From positions 29,328 to 34,417 of the forward strand of contig NVUP01000029.1 of NCBI GenBank assembly GCA_002401945.1: 5,090 bases of DNA. The letters run 5' to 3'. A program made the translations under genes and the position numbers. Positions 1 through 5,090 of this stretch are shown here, one piece after another. Every line of letters starts with the position of its first letter. Within the stretch, counting starts at the first letter, position 1. The stretch comes from Paracoccaceae bacterium. Its GTDB lineage: Bacteria > Pseudomonadota > Alphaproteobacteria > Rhodobacterales > Rhodobacteraceae. The notes under the pieces are model-generated. The model was not told where the DNA came from. It did no database searches and saw nothing but the letters and a program-made list of their open reading frames with translations.

Positions 1-579
1 ACCAATCTGCAGGGCGCGATCTTTACCTGGTGGCGCAACGAAGACGGCAGTTTCGAGGCCAAAAAGACCGTCACCATCGACCCGGTTCCGGCAGATCCCG
101 ATGACCTGCCGGATCTTCTCAAGGGGTTTTCCGCCGTGCCGCCGCTGGTCACGGACATCGACCTGTCGCTGGACGACAAATATCTCTACGTCGCCTGCTG
201 GGGCACCGGCGAGATGCACCAATATGATGTCTCAGACCATATGAACCCGGTGCTGATCGACAAGGTCAAGCTTGGCGGCATCACCAGCAAAACCAAACAC
301 CCCAATGGCCGTGACTTTGGCTATGGCCCGCAAATGGTCGAGATCAGCCGCGATGGCAAACGGGTGTACTGGACCAATTCGCTCTATTCCACCTGGGACG
401 ATCAGTTTTACCCCGGTGAACGCGGCGCGGCGATGGTGATGGCCAAGGTTGGCCAAGAGGGCGGGCTGACACTGGACGATAGCTTCTGGGTCGAATTCCC
501 CGACGGCTACCGCGCGCATCAGATCCGGCTCGAGGGCGGCGATTGTTCCACTGACAGCTTTTGCTATCCCTCGGTTTGA
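1..579 (+). CDS. mtoX: Methanethiol oxidase / selenium-binding protein 56 family, C-terminal part (5' truncated by window)
   Basis: The reading frame is open from base 1 and gives the last 192 residues of a protein whose start lies outside the window (family members are roughly 430-470 residues). Seen: the fragment matches the SBP56/SELENBP1 C-terminal pattern, with DIDLSLDDKYLYVACWGTGE (51-70), QYDVSDHMNPVL (74-85), a GPQM strand (109-112), SLYSTWDDQFYPG (127-139) and the terminal HQIRLEGGDCSTDS (173-186). The last corresponds to the HELRYPGGDCSSD end of the human protein. The repeating 'SxDxKxxYV' strands fit a beta-propeller. Family knowledge: bacterial members are copper-dependent methanethiol oxidases, converting CH3SH, O2 and water to formaldehyde, H2S and H2O2, usually in the periplasm. 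Methanethiol arises from DMSP demethylation in marine bacteria. The signal peptide and most metal ligands cannot be checked here. A membrane protein gene follows after 28 bp. The family call is firm; the enzymatic role is inferred. Confidence 0.9.
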   Translation, partial: TNLQGAIFTWWRNEDGSFEAKKTVTIDPVPADPDDLPDLLKGFSAVPPLVTDIDLSLDDKYLYVACWGTGEMHQYDVSDHMNPVLIDKVKLGGITSKTKHPNGRDFGYGPQMVEISRDGKRVYWTNSLYSTWDDQFYPGERGAAMVMAKVGQEGGLTLDDSFWVEFPDGYRAHQIRLEGGDCSTDSFCYPSV

Positions 580-597
580 CCCAGCGAGCTAAGCCTT

Positions 598-602
598 GGG
601 AG
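598..602 (+). promoter_or_regulatory. Ribosome binding site deciding the membrane-protein start
   Basis: GGGAG lies 5 nt upstream of ATG 608. It favours that ATG over the in-frame TTG at 596, which would place the Shine-Dalgarno sequence inside the coding region. Confidence 0.6.
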
Positions 603-607
603 ACGTG

Positions 608-1261
608 ATGACAACCACCACCGGCCTGTGGCTGGCGGTGGTGTTCAGCGGTCTCTATCACGGTCTCAACCCGGCGATGGGTTGGCCGTTGGCGGTGTCC
701 TCGGCGTTGATGCAAGGGCGCCGCAGCCGCCCGCTGTTTGCCGCACTGGGGGCGCTGGCGCTGGGTCATTTCCTGGCCATGCTGGTGATCCTGCTGCCGT
801 TCTCGGCAATGACCCTGCTGGTCCAATATGAACGCCAGCTGCGTCTGGGCGCCGGGCTGATTGTGATTGGCTTGGGGTTATGGCTGCTGCTCAGTGGTCG
901 CCATCCCCGTTTCCTGGCCCGAGTACCGCCGTCGCGGCTGGTGCTGTGGTCGTTCATGGTGGCCCTGGTGCACGGCGCCGTACTAATGCTGGTGCCAATC
1001 TACCTGGGGCTTTGCCGCGTCGAACAGCTGGATCCGGGCCACCTGGCCATCGCCGATCTGCTGGCACGCAATATGCTGCTGCCGCTGGGCGTTGCAGCGC
1101 TGCACACCACCGCCATGCTGCTGGCCGGAGGCAGCCTGGCGCTAGCAGTTTATCGCTGGCTGGGGTTGCAGTTCTTAACCCGCAGCTGGTTTGATCTGGA
1201 TATGCTCTGGGCGCTCAGCCTGATCGGGGTTGGCAGCCTGGGGCTCTACTTCGCCCTCTAA
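608..1261 (+). CDS. Polytopic inner-membrane protein of unknown function, downstream of mtoX
   Basis: A 217-residue, strongly hydrophobic protein, which I do not recognise as a named gene. About six membrane segments can be read: roughly 6-33, 43-72, 78-96, 108-134, 153-182 and 196-217. Four of them contain a histidine: H18 in GLYHGLNPAMGW, H54 in LGHFLAM, H122 in LVHGAVLM and H166 in ALHTTAML. The first motif is reminiscent of the H-x-x-x-P/D motifs of the NicO/RcnA/UreH and TauE-like metal or sulfur transport families, but it is not a match I can claim. There is no N-terminal cleavable signal. The short basic loop MQGRRSRP (35-42) probably faces the cytoplasm. The gene starts 28 bp after the methanethiol oxidase stop on the same strand, so co-transcription is likely. 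A role in copper delivery, or in export of a thiol-oxidation product, would fit the context but is inference. ATG 608 was chosen because of the adjacent GGGAG. Confidence 0.8.
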   Translation: MTTTTGLWLAVVFSGLYHGLNPAMGWPLAVSSALMQGRRSRPLFAALGALALGHFLAMLVILLPFSAMTLLVQYERQLRLGAGLIVIGLGLWLLLSGRHPRFLARVPPSRLVLWSFMVALVHGAVLMLVPIYLGLCRVEQLDPGHLAIADLLARNMLLPLGVAALHTTAMLLAGGSLALAVYRWLGLQFLTRSWFDLDMLWALSLIGVGSLGLYFAL

Positions 1262-1278
1262 CATCGCTGCCAAACAGG

Positions 1279-1309
1279 AAAAGGCCCTTCGCCAATCCAG
1301 CGAAGAGCC
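1279..1309 (-). terminator. Rho-independent terminator of the coxSLM-type operon
   Basis: A 10-bp stem (1283-1292 with 1300-1309) closes a 7-nt loop. Read on the - strand it is GGCTCTTCGC / GCGAAGGGCC with a single G-U wobble, followed at once by TTTT (1282-1279). Read on the + strand the same position is a C-A mismatch and there is no clear U tract, so the signal belongs to the - strand. It lies 22 bp past the FAD-subunit stop and in the gap between convergent genes. It may weakly stop + strand transcripts too. Confidence 0.75.
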
Positions 1310-1331
1310 CCGTTCACTCTTTACAAACAAA

Positions 1332-2117
1332 TCAAACTGCCGCAGCAACCGCCCGCTTGGTCATCACGCCAACCAGATGAGCGCGATACTCCTTGGTGCC
1401 ATGCAGATCACCGATCATGTTCATCGGATTAATCTTCAACCCCATCAGCGCATCGATGCGGAACTCCTTGTTCAGCGCCGCCTCGGCCTCGCCCCAGCGG
1501 AACACCCCCTGCTCAGAGGCGCCAGTGACCGCCACCCGCACCCCGTCGGCATGTTTGGCCACAAACACTCCCACAAGTGCAAACCGTGAGGCCGGCTGCA
1601 CGAACTTCTGATAATTCGCCGCCTGCGGCACCGCAAACTTGACGCGCGTGATGATTTCACCCTCGTCCAAGGCAGTGTCAAACATACCCTGAAAATAGTC
1701 ATCCGCGGCAATCTCGCGGGCATTGGTGACGATCACCGCCGCCGAGGCCAAAGCCGCCGCCGGGTAATCCGCCGAGGGATCATTATTGGCCAGCGAGCCC
1801 CCAATGGTGCCCCGGTTGCGCACCGCCGGATCTCCGATGTGAGCGGCCATCTCAGCCAGTGCCGGATATGCCGCCGCCTGCGCCGCCACATCAGCGTGGG
1901 TCATCCCGCCGCCAATCACCAAGGCGCTACCCTCAGACCGCACTCCCAACATTTCGGCAATGCCACTCAGGCTCACCAGCTTTGACGGGCTGGCCAGCCG
2001 CTGTTTCAACGTCGGGATCAGCGTCTGACCACCGCCCAGCGCCTGCGCGTCGTCCGCCGCCAACGCCGCCACAGCATCTTCGACAGATGAAGGCTTCTCA
2101 AACTCGAAATTATACAT
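1332..2117 (-). CDS. coxM: FAD-binding (medium) subunit of a CoxM-type molybdenum hydroxylase
   Basis: A 261-residue member of the CO dehydrogenase / xanthine dehydrogenase flavoprotein family (CoxM is about 288 residues). Domains seen: an N-terminal FAD-binding PCMH-type fold with both flavin motifs, LGGGQTLIPTLKQRL (28-41; compare AGGHSLLP in CoxM) and TIGGSLANNDPSADYPAA (104-121). These are followed by a C-terminal CODH flavoprotein domain that ends in the usual GTKEYRAHLVGVMTKRAV. Its role is to take electrons from the [2Fe-2S] clusters of the small subunit and pass them to the quinone pool or another acceptor; it is cytoplasmic. It is the last gene of the - strand operon, 101 bp after the large subunit. 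ATG 2117 was chosen over the upstream TTG at 2135 because AGGAAG (2129-2124) sits 6 nt before it and because MYNFEF is the normal family start. It looks intact. The symbol is used in the form II sense; CO as substrate is not implied. Confidence 0.9.
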   Translation of the reverse strand: MYNFEFEKPSSVEDAVAALAADDAQALGGGQTLIPTLKQRLASPSKLVSLSGIAEMLGVRSEGSALVIGGGMTHADVAAQAAAYPALAEMAAHIGDPAVRNRGTIGGSLANNDPSADYPAAALASAAVIVTNAREIAADDYFQGMFDTALDEGEIITRVKFAVPQAANYQKFVQPASRFALVGVFVAKHADGVRVAVTGASEQGVFRWGEAEAALNKEFRIDALMGLKINPMNMIGDLHGTKEYRAHLVGVMTKRAVAAAV

Positions 2118-2123
2118 TTGGTT

Positions 2124-2132
2124 CTTCCTTCC
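2124..2132 (-). promoter_or_regulatory. Ribosome binding site for the FAD subunit
   Basis: On the - strand GGAAGGAAG precedes ATG 2117 with a 6-nt spacer. It fixes the start and rules out the TTG at 2135, which lies upstream of this site. Confidence 0.65.
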
Positions 2133-2141
2133 CAAAGATCA

Positions 2142-2157
2142 AAGGGAGACCTCCCTT
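2142..2157. repeat. Small inverted repeat ahead of the FAD-subunit gene
   Basis: AAGGGAG (2142-2148) and CTCCCTT (2151-2157) are perfect 7-bp arms separated by 2 nt. In RNA this would open to a 5-6 bp stem with a 4-6 nt loop. It lies 10 bp upstream of the coxM Shine-Dalgarno sequence. It could be a minor attenuation or stability element, but it may be chance. Confidence 0.35.
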
Positions 2158-2167
2158 GTTCTTCTTG

Positions 2168-2212
2168 TTCCAAATACCTCGGGGGGTCCGGGGGGCTGGC
2201 CCCCCGGCGCTC
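2168..2212. repeat. GC-rich hairpin in the coxL-coxM gap, probable dispersed intergenic repeat
   Basis: CCGGGGGG (2188-2195) and CCCCCCGG (2200-2207) form a perfect 8-bp G+C stem with a CTGG loop. A further G run lies at 2181-2186 and, read on the - strand, CGAGGTATTTGGAAC follows. The hairpin begins 11 nt after the large-subunit stop. No U tract follows it on the - strand, so it should not terminate; it may instead protect the upstream mRNA or set unequal expression of L and M. From general memory of Roseobacter-group genomes, similar 'CCCCCGGA...GAGGTATTT' blocks recur between genes. That is not verified here. Confidence 0.55.
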
Positions 2213-2218
2213 TCCAAC

Positions 2219-4582
2219 TCAGCCATTCAACGCGGCCCAAACTCGGTTTGGGCTCAGCGGCATGTCAATATGGATGACATCCCTGCCCGCCGACTGCAGC
2301 GCATCCACCACTGCATTCACCACCGAAGGTGGCGAGCCGATAGCCCCAGCCTCGCCGCAGCCCTTGACCCCCAACGGGTTGTGAGTGCAGGGCGTCTGAC
2401 AGGAATGATCAACCGCATAAAATGGCAGATCATCCGCCCTTGGCATTGCGTAATCCATGAAGGATGCGCTCAGCAACTGACCGTTCTCATCATAAACACA
2501 GGCCTCCAGCAGCGCCTGACCAATGCCCTGGCCAATACCGCCATGCACCTGACCATCAACAATCATCGGGTTGACGATATTGCCAAAGTCATCCGCAGCT
2601 GAGAACCGCTCGATGCTGACCTTACCCGTGTCTGGATCCACCTCGACCTCGCAGGCATAGGCACCTGAGGGGTAGGTAAAGTTGGCTGGATCGTAAAACG
2701 CAGTCTCCTCCAACCCTGGCTCAAGGTCTTCCAGCGGATAGTTATGCGGTACATAGGCCGCCAGGGTGACTTCGCCCCAGGCCACCGACTTGTCCGTTCC
2801 CGCAACAGAGAATTGACCGTCCTTCAACTCGATATCAGCGTCCGAGGCCTCCAACAGATGGGCGGCAATCTTCTTGGCCTTGGCGATGATCTTCTCGGTT
2901 GCCTTAACCATTGCGGATCCACCAACGGCCAGCGACCGCGAGCCATAGGTGCCCATGCCCATCGGCACTTTTGCAGTATCACCGTGGACAATCTCGATCA
3001 TGCTCTCGTCGATGCCGATCATCTCGGCAATCACCTGCGGGAACGAGGTCTCATGTCCCTGACCGTGGCTGTGTGATCCGGTCATCACCACCAGACCGCC
3101 GGTCGCATTGACCCGCACCGTGGCACTTTCATACAGACCAGCCCGGGCACCAAGCTGACCCACCAGGTTGCTGGGCGCGATGCCACAGGCTTCGATATAG
3201 CAGTTGACGCCAAGACCACGCAGCTTGCCGTTCTTTTCGCTTTCCGCCCGCCGATCTGCAAAACCAGACAGGTCGGCAATCTCCTCCAGCTTGTCCATGG
3301 TGGCATGGTAATCACCGGTGTCATATTCCACCGCCACAGGCGTGGCATAGGGGAACTCGGTGATAAAGTTCTGCCGCCGCAACGCAATCGGATCAACCCC
3401 CAACTCACGCGCCGCTATGTCGATCACTCGCTCCAACTGATAGGTCGCTTCGGGACGACCCGCGCCACGGTAGGCATCCACCGGCACCGTATTGGTAAAC
3501 ACCGCCTTGACGTTCACATAGATCAGCGGTGTCTTGTAATTGCCCGCCATCAGGATGCCATGCAGCCAAGTTGGCACCGCCGTGGAAAAGGTCGACAGAT
3601 AGGCCCCCATATTGGCGTAGGTATCCGTGCGCACAGCCGTAAAGTTATTGTCCGCGTCCAGCGCCAACTCGATCTTGGTCACATGATCGCGGCCATGCGC
3701 GTCCGACATAAACGCCTCGGATCGAGAGGAGGTCCACTTGACCGCCCGGTTGATGGCCTTGGCGGCAAAGGTACAAAACGCCTCTTCCGCATAGTGGAAA
3801 ATCTTGGTGCCAAAGCCACCACCCACATCCGGGGCGACAACGCGCAGTTTGTGCTCTGGAATACCCAGCACAAAGGCGCCCATCAGCAGCCGGATCAAAT
3901 GTGGGTTCTGGCTGGTGGTGTAGAGCGTGCTATCATTGGCCGAGCGGTCATACTGGCCAATCGCCACTCGCGGCTCCATCGGGTTGGCGACCAATCGGTT
4001 GTTGACCAGTTCCAGAGTGGTGACGTGGGCGGCATCCTGAAACGCCTGCTCCACCGCCTCACGGTTTTCTTCCACAAGACTCCAGTCGTAGCAGAGGTTC
4101 GAGGTCAGATCATCGTGAACCTTGACCGAGCCATCGGCCACGGCTGCTTTCATGTCGATGACGGCTGGCAATTCTTCGATGTCCAGCTCAATTGCCTCGG
4201 CAGCATCGCGCGCCTGTTCGAGGCTGTCCGCCACCACTACGGCAATTGCTTCGCCCACATGGCGCACCTTGCCATCGGCCAGAATTGGATGTTTGGGTTC
4301 CTGCATTACATTGCCCTGGCGGTCGGTAATCTGCCAGCCGCAGGGAATTCCGCCAACGCCTTCAAAATCGGCGGCCGTGAAAATTCGCACCACCCCCGGC
4401 ATCGCAGCAGCAGCGTCGGTGCCAATGCTTTTGATACGTCCATGCGCCAAATCTGAGCGCAGAAAATGCGCATAAGCTTGGCCGTGGATATTAATGTCAT
4501 CTGTATAATTGCCGTTCCCGGTCAGGAACCGCACATCCTCGCGCCGTTTTGGGCTGGCGCCGATGCCACTATCCTTGGGCAT
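2219..4582 (-). CDS. coxL: Molybdopterin catalytic (large) subunit of a form II CoxL-family molybdenum hydroxylase
   Basis: A 787-residue xanthine-oxidase-family protein, close to the usual CoxL length of about 800. Seen in order: N-terminal a/b hammerhead domain (about 20-140, RREDVRFLTGNGNYTDDI at 13-30), then Mo-pterin-binding segments VAPDVGGGFGTK (249-260), the active-site loop AYRGAGR (370-376; bases 3475-3455), GSHSHGQGHET (502-512), GSRSLAVGGSA (547-557) and GCGEAGAIGSPPSVVNA (741-757). The last carries the conserved catalytic glutamate E744 (bases 2353-2351). Form I CO dehydrogenases have AYxCSFR with the Cu-ligating cysteine; this protein has glycine at that place, so it is form II. 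Family knowledge: form II enzymes hydroxylate or oxidise a small substrate at a Mo-cytosine-dinucleotide centre, and CO oxidation by them is disputed. Start ATG 4582 was chosen because AGAGGA (4596-4591) stands 8 nt upstream and MPKDSGIGASPKRRED is a normal family start. The alternative GTG at 4621 falls inside a repeat. Intact. Confidence 0.93.
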   Translation of the reverse strand: MPKDSGIGASPKRREDVRFLTGNGNYTDDINIHGQAYAHFLRSDLAHGRIKSIGTDAAAAMPGVVRIFTAADFEGVGGIPCGWQITDRQGNVMQEPKHPILADGKVRHVGEAIAVVVADSLEQARDAAEAIELDIEELPAVIDMKAAVADGSVKVHDDLTSNLCYDWSLVEENREAVEQAFQDAAHVTTLELVNNRLVANPMEPRVAIGQYDRSANDSTLYTTSQNPHLIRLLMGAFVLGIPEHKLRVVAPDVGGGFGTKIFHYAEEAFCTFAAKAINRAVKWTSSRSEAFMSDAHGRDHVTKIELALDADNNFTAVRTDTYANMGAYLSTFSTAVPTWLHGILMAGNYKTPLIYVNVKAVFTNTVPVDAYRGAGRPEATYQLERVIDIAARELGVDPIALRRQNFITEFPYATPVAVEYDTGDYHATMDKLEEIADLSGFADRRAESEKNGKLRGLGVNCYIEACGIAPSNLVGQLGARAGLYESATVRVNATGGLVVMTGSHSHGQGHETSFPQVIAEMIGIDESMIEIVHGDTAKVPMGMGTYGSRSLAVGGSAMVKATEKIIAKAKKIAAHLLEASDADIELKDGQFSVAGTDKSVAWGEVTLAAYVPHNYPLEDLEPGLEETAFYDPANFTYPSGAYACEVEVDPDTGKVSIERFSAADDFGNIVNPMIVDGQVHGGIGQGIGQALLEACVYDENGQLLSASFMDYAMPRADDLPFYAVDHSCQTPCTHNPLGVKGCGEAGAIGSPPSVVNAVVDALQSAGRDVIHIDMPLSPNRVWAALNG

Positions 4583-4590
4583 GTTATCTA

Positions 4591-4600
4591 TCCTCTCCCT
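4591..4600 (-). promoter_or_regulatory. Ribosome binding site for the large subunit
   Basis: On the - strand AGGGAGAGGA ends 8 nt before ATG 4582. It supports that start and leaves only 4 bp between the site and the REP palindrome at 4605. Confidence 0.7.
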
Positions 4601-4604
4601 GAAT

Positions 4605-4628
4605 GGTGCGTGCAAGCACACACCCTAC
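4605..4628 (-). repeat. REP unit B (left, - strand)
   Basis: On the - strand, GTAG (4628-4625) is followed by GGTGTGTG CTTG CACGCACC (4624-4605), an 8-bp stem with one G-T wobble and a 4-nt loop. It lies just upstream of the coxL ribosome binding site. Confidence 0.55.
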
Positions 4629-4676
4629 ACCGGCAGCTGACCTCTGGGGCTAATCCACCCAAACTCTGCGCAATGT

Positions 4677-4701
4677 GTAGGGTGCGTTTTCATCACGCAC
4701 C
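4677..4701 (+). repeat. REP unit A (right, + strand)
   Basis: GTAG (4677-4680) is followed by GGTGCGT (4681-4687), a 7-nt loop TTTCATC and ACGCACC (4695-4701), a perfect 7-bp stem. It ends 23 bp before the coxS stop codon as the sequence is numbered, i.e. just downstream of coxS on the - strand. Confidence 0.55.
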
Positions 4702-4724
4702 TTGAGCCGTTGATCGCTGTGCCG

Positions 4725-5090
4725 TCATTCCGCCGCGAGGGCAGAAACATCCTGCCCACTGGCTGCCATGATCGATTTGACGATATTGTGGTACCCGGTA
4801 CAGCGGCACAGGTTCCCTTCCAGATATTCGCGGATTTCCGACTCCGAAGGTTTTGGATTGTCCTTCAACAGCGCCGCAGCCGACATCACCATGCCGGGTG
4901 TGCAAAATCCGCACTGCAGCCCGTGATGTTCCCGGAACGCCGCCTGAATAGTATTTAGCGTGCCATCTTCGGCCGCTTGACCTTCGATGGTGGCCACCTC
5001 AGCACCTTCGGCTTCCAGCGCCAGCATGGTACAACTTTTCACCGCCTTACCATCCACATGCACCACACAGGCGCCGCATTGGCTGGTATC
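4725..5090 (-). CDS. coxS: [2Fe-2S] (small) subunit of a CoxS-type molybdenum hydroxylase, N-terminus outside window
   Basis: 121 residues are visible, in frame to the window edge; CoxS proteins are about 160-165 long, so roughly 40 residues are missing. The visible part starts inside the plant-ferredoxin-type cluster motif, [20 protein letters not shown], with Cys at visible positions 5, 8 and 20; the first ligand lies just outside. It continues into the alpha-helical second-cluster domain with QCGFCTPGM (Cys 60 and 63) and [16 protein letters not shown] (Cys 95 and 97). All expected cluster ligands within the visible region are present. Role: carries electrons from the Mo centre of the large subunit through two [2Fe-2S] clusters to FAD in the medium subunit; cytoplasmic. 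It is the first visible gene of the operon, 142 bp upstream of the large subunit. The operon promoter must lie outside the window or in further upstream genes. The GTG at 5066 is internal, not a start. Confidence 0.93.
   Translation of the reverse strand, partial: DTSQCGACVVHVDGKAVKSCTMLALEAEGAEVATIEGQAAEDGTLNTIQAAFREHHGLQCGFCTPGMVMSAAALLKDNPKPSESEIREYLEGNLCRCTGYHNIVKSIMAASGQDVSALAAE

Larger units (their letters stand above)
4605..4701. repeat. REPIN-like element: two inverted GTAG-headed palindromes between coxS and coxL
   Basis: The two ends of this 97-bp stretch are imperfect inverted copies of each other. Perfect shared arms are CACCCTACAC (4621-4630) with GTGTAGGGTG (4675-4684), and the outer arms GGTGCGT (4605-4611) with ACGCACC (4695-4701). 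Each end has REP architecture, a GTAG tetranucleotide followed by its own hairpin. The two GTAG heads face each other across a central spacer (4631-4674). This matches the known plan of REP doublets (REPINs) that are mobilised by RAYT tyrosine transposases. No RAYT gene is in the window. The element fills most of the 142-bp gap and leaves the coxL ribosome site free. Its effect on the mRNA is probably hairpin formation after coxS. Confidence 0.65.

Noticed and set aside
596..607. TTG start for the membrane protein
   Set aside because: The GGGAG ribosome site lies between this TTG and the ATG at 608, so the ATG is better placed.
344..826. 160-codon - strand frame over the mtoX end and membrane-protein start
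   Set aside because: Antisense to two supported genes, Arg/Gln/His-rich, no recognisable domain.
2118..2135. TTG start adding 6 residues to the FAD subunit
   Set aside because: It would translate through the ribosome binding site; the ATG at 2117 matches the usual family start.
1859..2602. 247-codon open frame on the + strand
   Set aside because: It crosses the coxM 5' end, the hairpin repeat and the coxL 3' end on the opposite strand; low-complexity Pro/Arg/Ser product, no motif.
3305..4456. 383-codon open frame on the + strand opposite the large subunit
   Set aside because: It lies wholly antisense to a well-conserved coxL and its product is rich in His/Arg/Gln with no domain pattern, typical of an antisense shadow in GC-rich DNA.
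2219..4582. Form I aerobic CO dehydrogenase assignment
   Set aside because: The AYxCSFR loop is absent; AYRGAGR and the S-L-M order point to form II.
4583..4621. GTG start adding 13 residues to the large subunit
   Set aside because: The added residues are encoded by the REP palindrome and the Shine-Dalgarno region, and the family normally begins near MPKDSG.
4605..4701. Rho-independent terminator or tRNA/riboswitch in the coxS-coxL gap
   Set aside because: The hairpins have no following U tract on the - strand, and there is no tRNA-like cloverleaf; the paired GTAG architecture fits a REP doublet better.

Overview
The window looks like an alphaproteobacterial chromosome, most likely a marine Rhodobacteraceae (Roseobacter-group) member. 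This rests on the GC-rich third codon positions, the protein styles (SBP56-type methanethiol oxidase and a form II CoxSLM operon) and the type of GC-rich intergenic hairpins. It is inference, because no rRNA or other taxonomic marker is present.

Layout: two transcription units converge near position 1300. On the + strand, positions 1-579 hold the C-terminal 192 residues of a selenium-binding-protein 56 family methanethiol oxidase (MtoX/SBP56). It is followed 28 bp later by a small polytopic membrane protein (608-1261) of unknown function that carries histidines inside four predicted membrane helices. The short gap suggests co-transcription. On the - strand, reading from the right edge leftwards, there is a molybdenum-hydroxylase operon in the order small, large, medium: an iron-sulfur subunit (5090-4725, N-terminus cut by the window edge), a molybdopterin catalytic subunit (4582-2219) and an FAD subunit (2117-1332). 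A terminator hairpin reading on the - strand lies 22 bp beyond the FAD gene.

The three - strand proteins would form one cytoplasmic (LSM)2 enzyme with electron flow from the Mo centre through two [2Fe-2S] clusters to FAD. The catalytic subunit has the AYRGAGR loop rather than the cysteine-containing loop of true (form I) CO dehydrogenase. The S-L-M gene order is also the one typical of form II. The enzyme is therefore best called a form II CoxL-family molybdenum hydroxylase whose real substrate is open.

The less expected content is between the operon genes. The S-L gap (142 bp) is largely occupied by a pair of inverted GTAG-headed palindromes spanning 4605-4701, which looks like a REPIN (REP doublet). 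The L-M gap (101 bp) carries a strong GC hairpin that resembles a dispersed Roseobacter intergenic repeat. No mobile-element gene, RNA gene or CRISPR array is visible. I see no clearly novel system. The histidine-bearing membrane protein beside mtoX and the REPIN inside the operon are the best leads.
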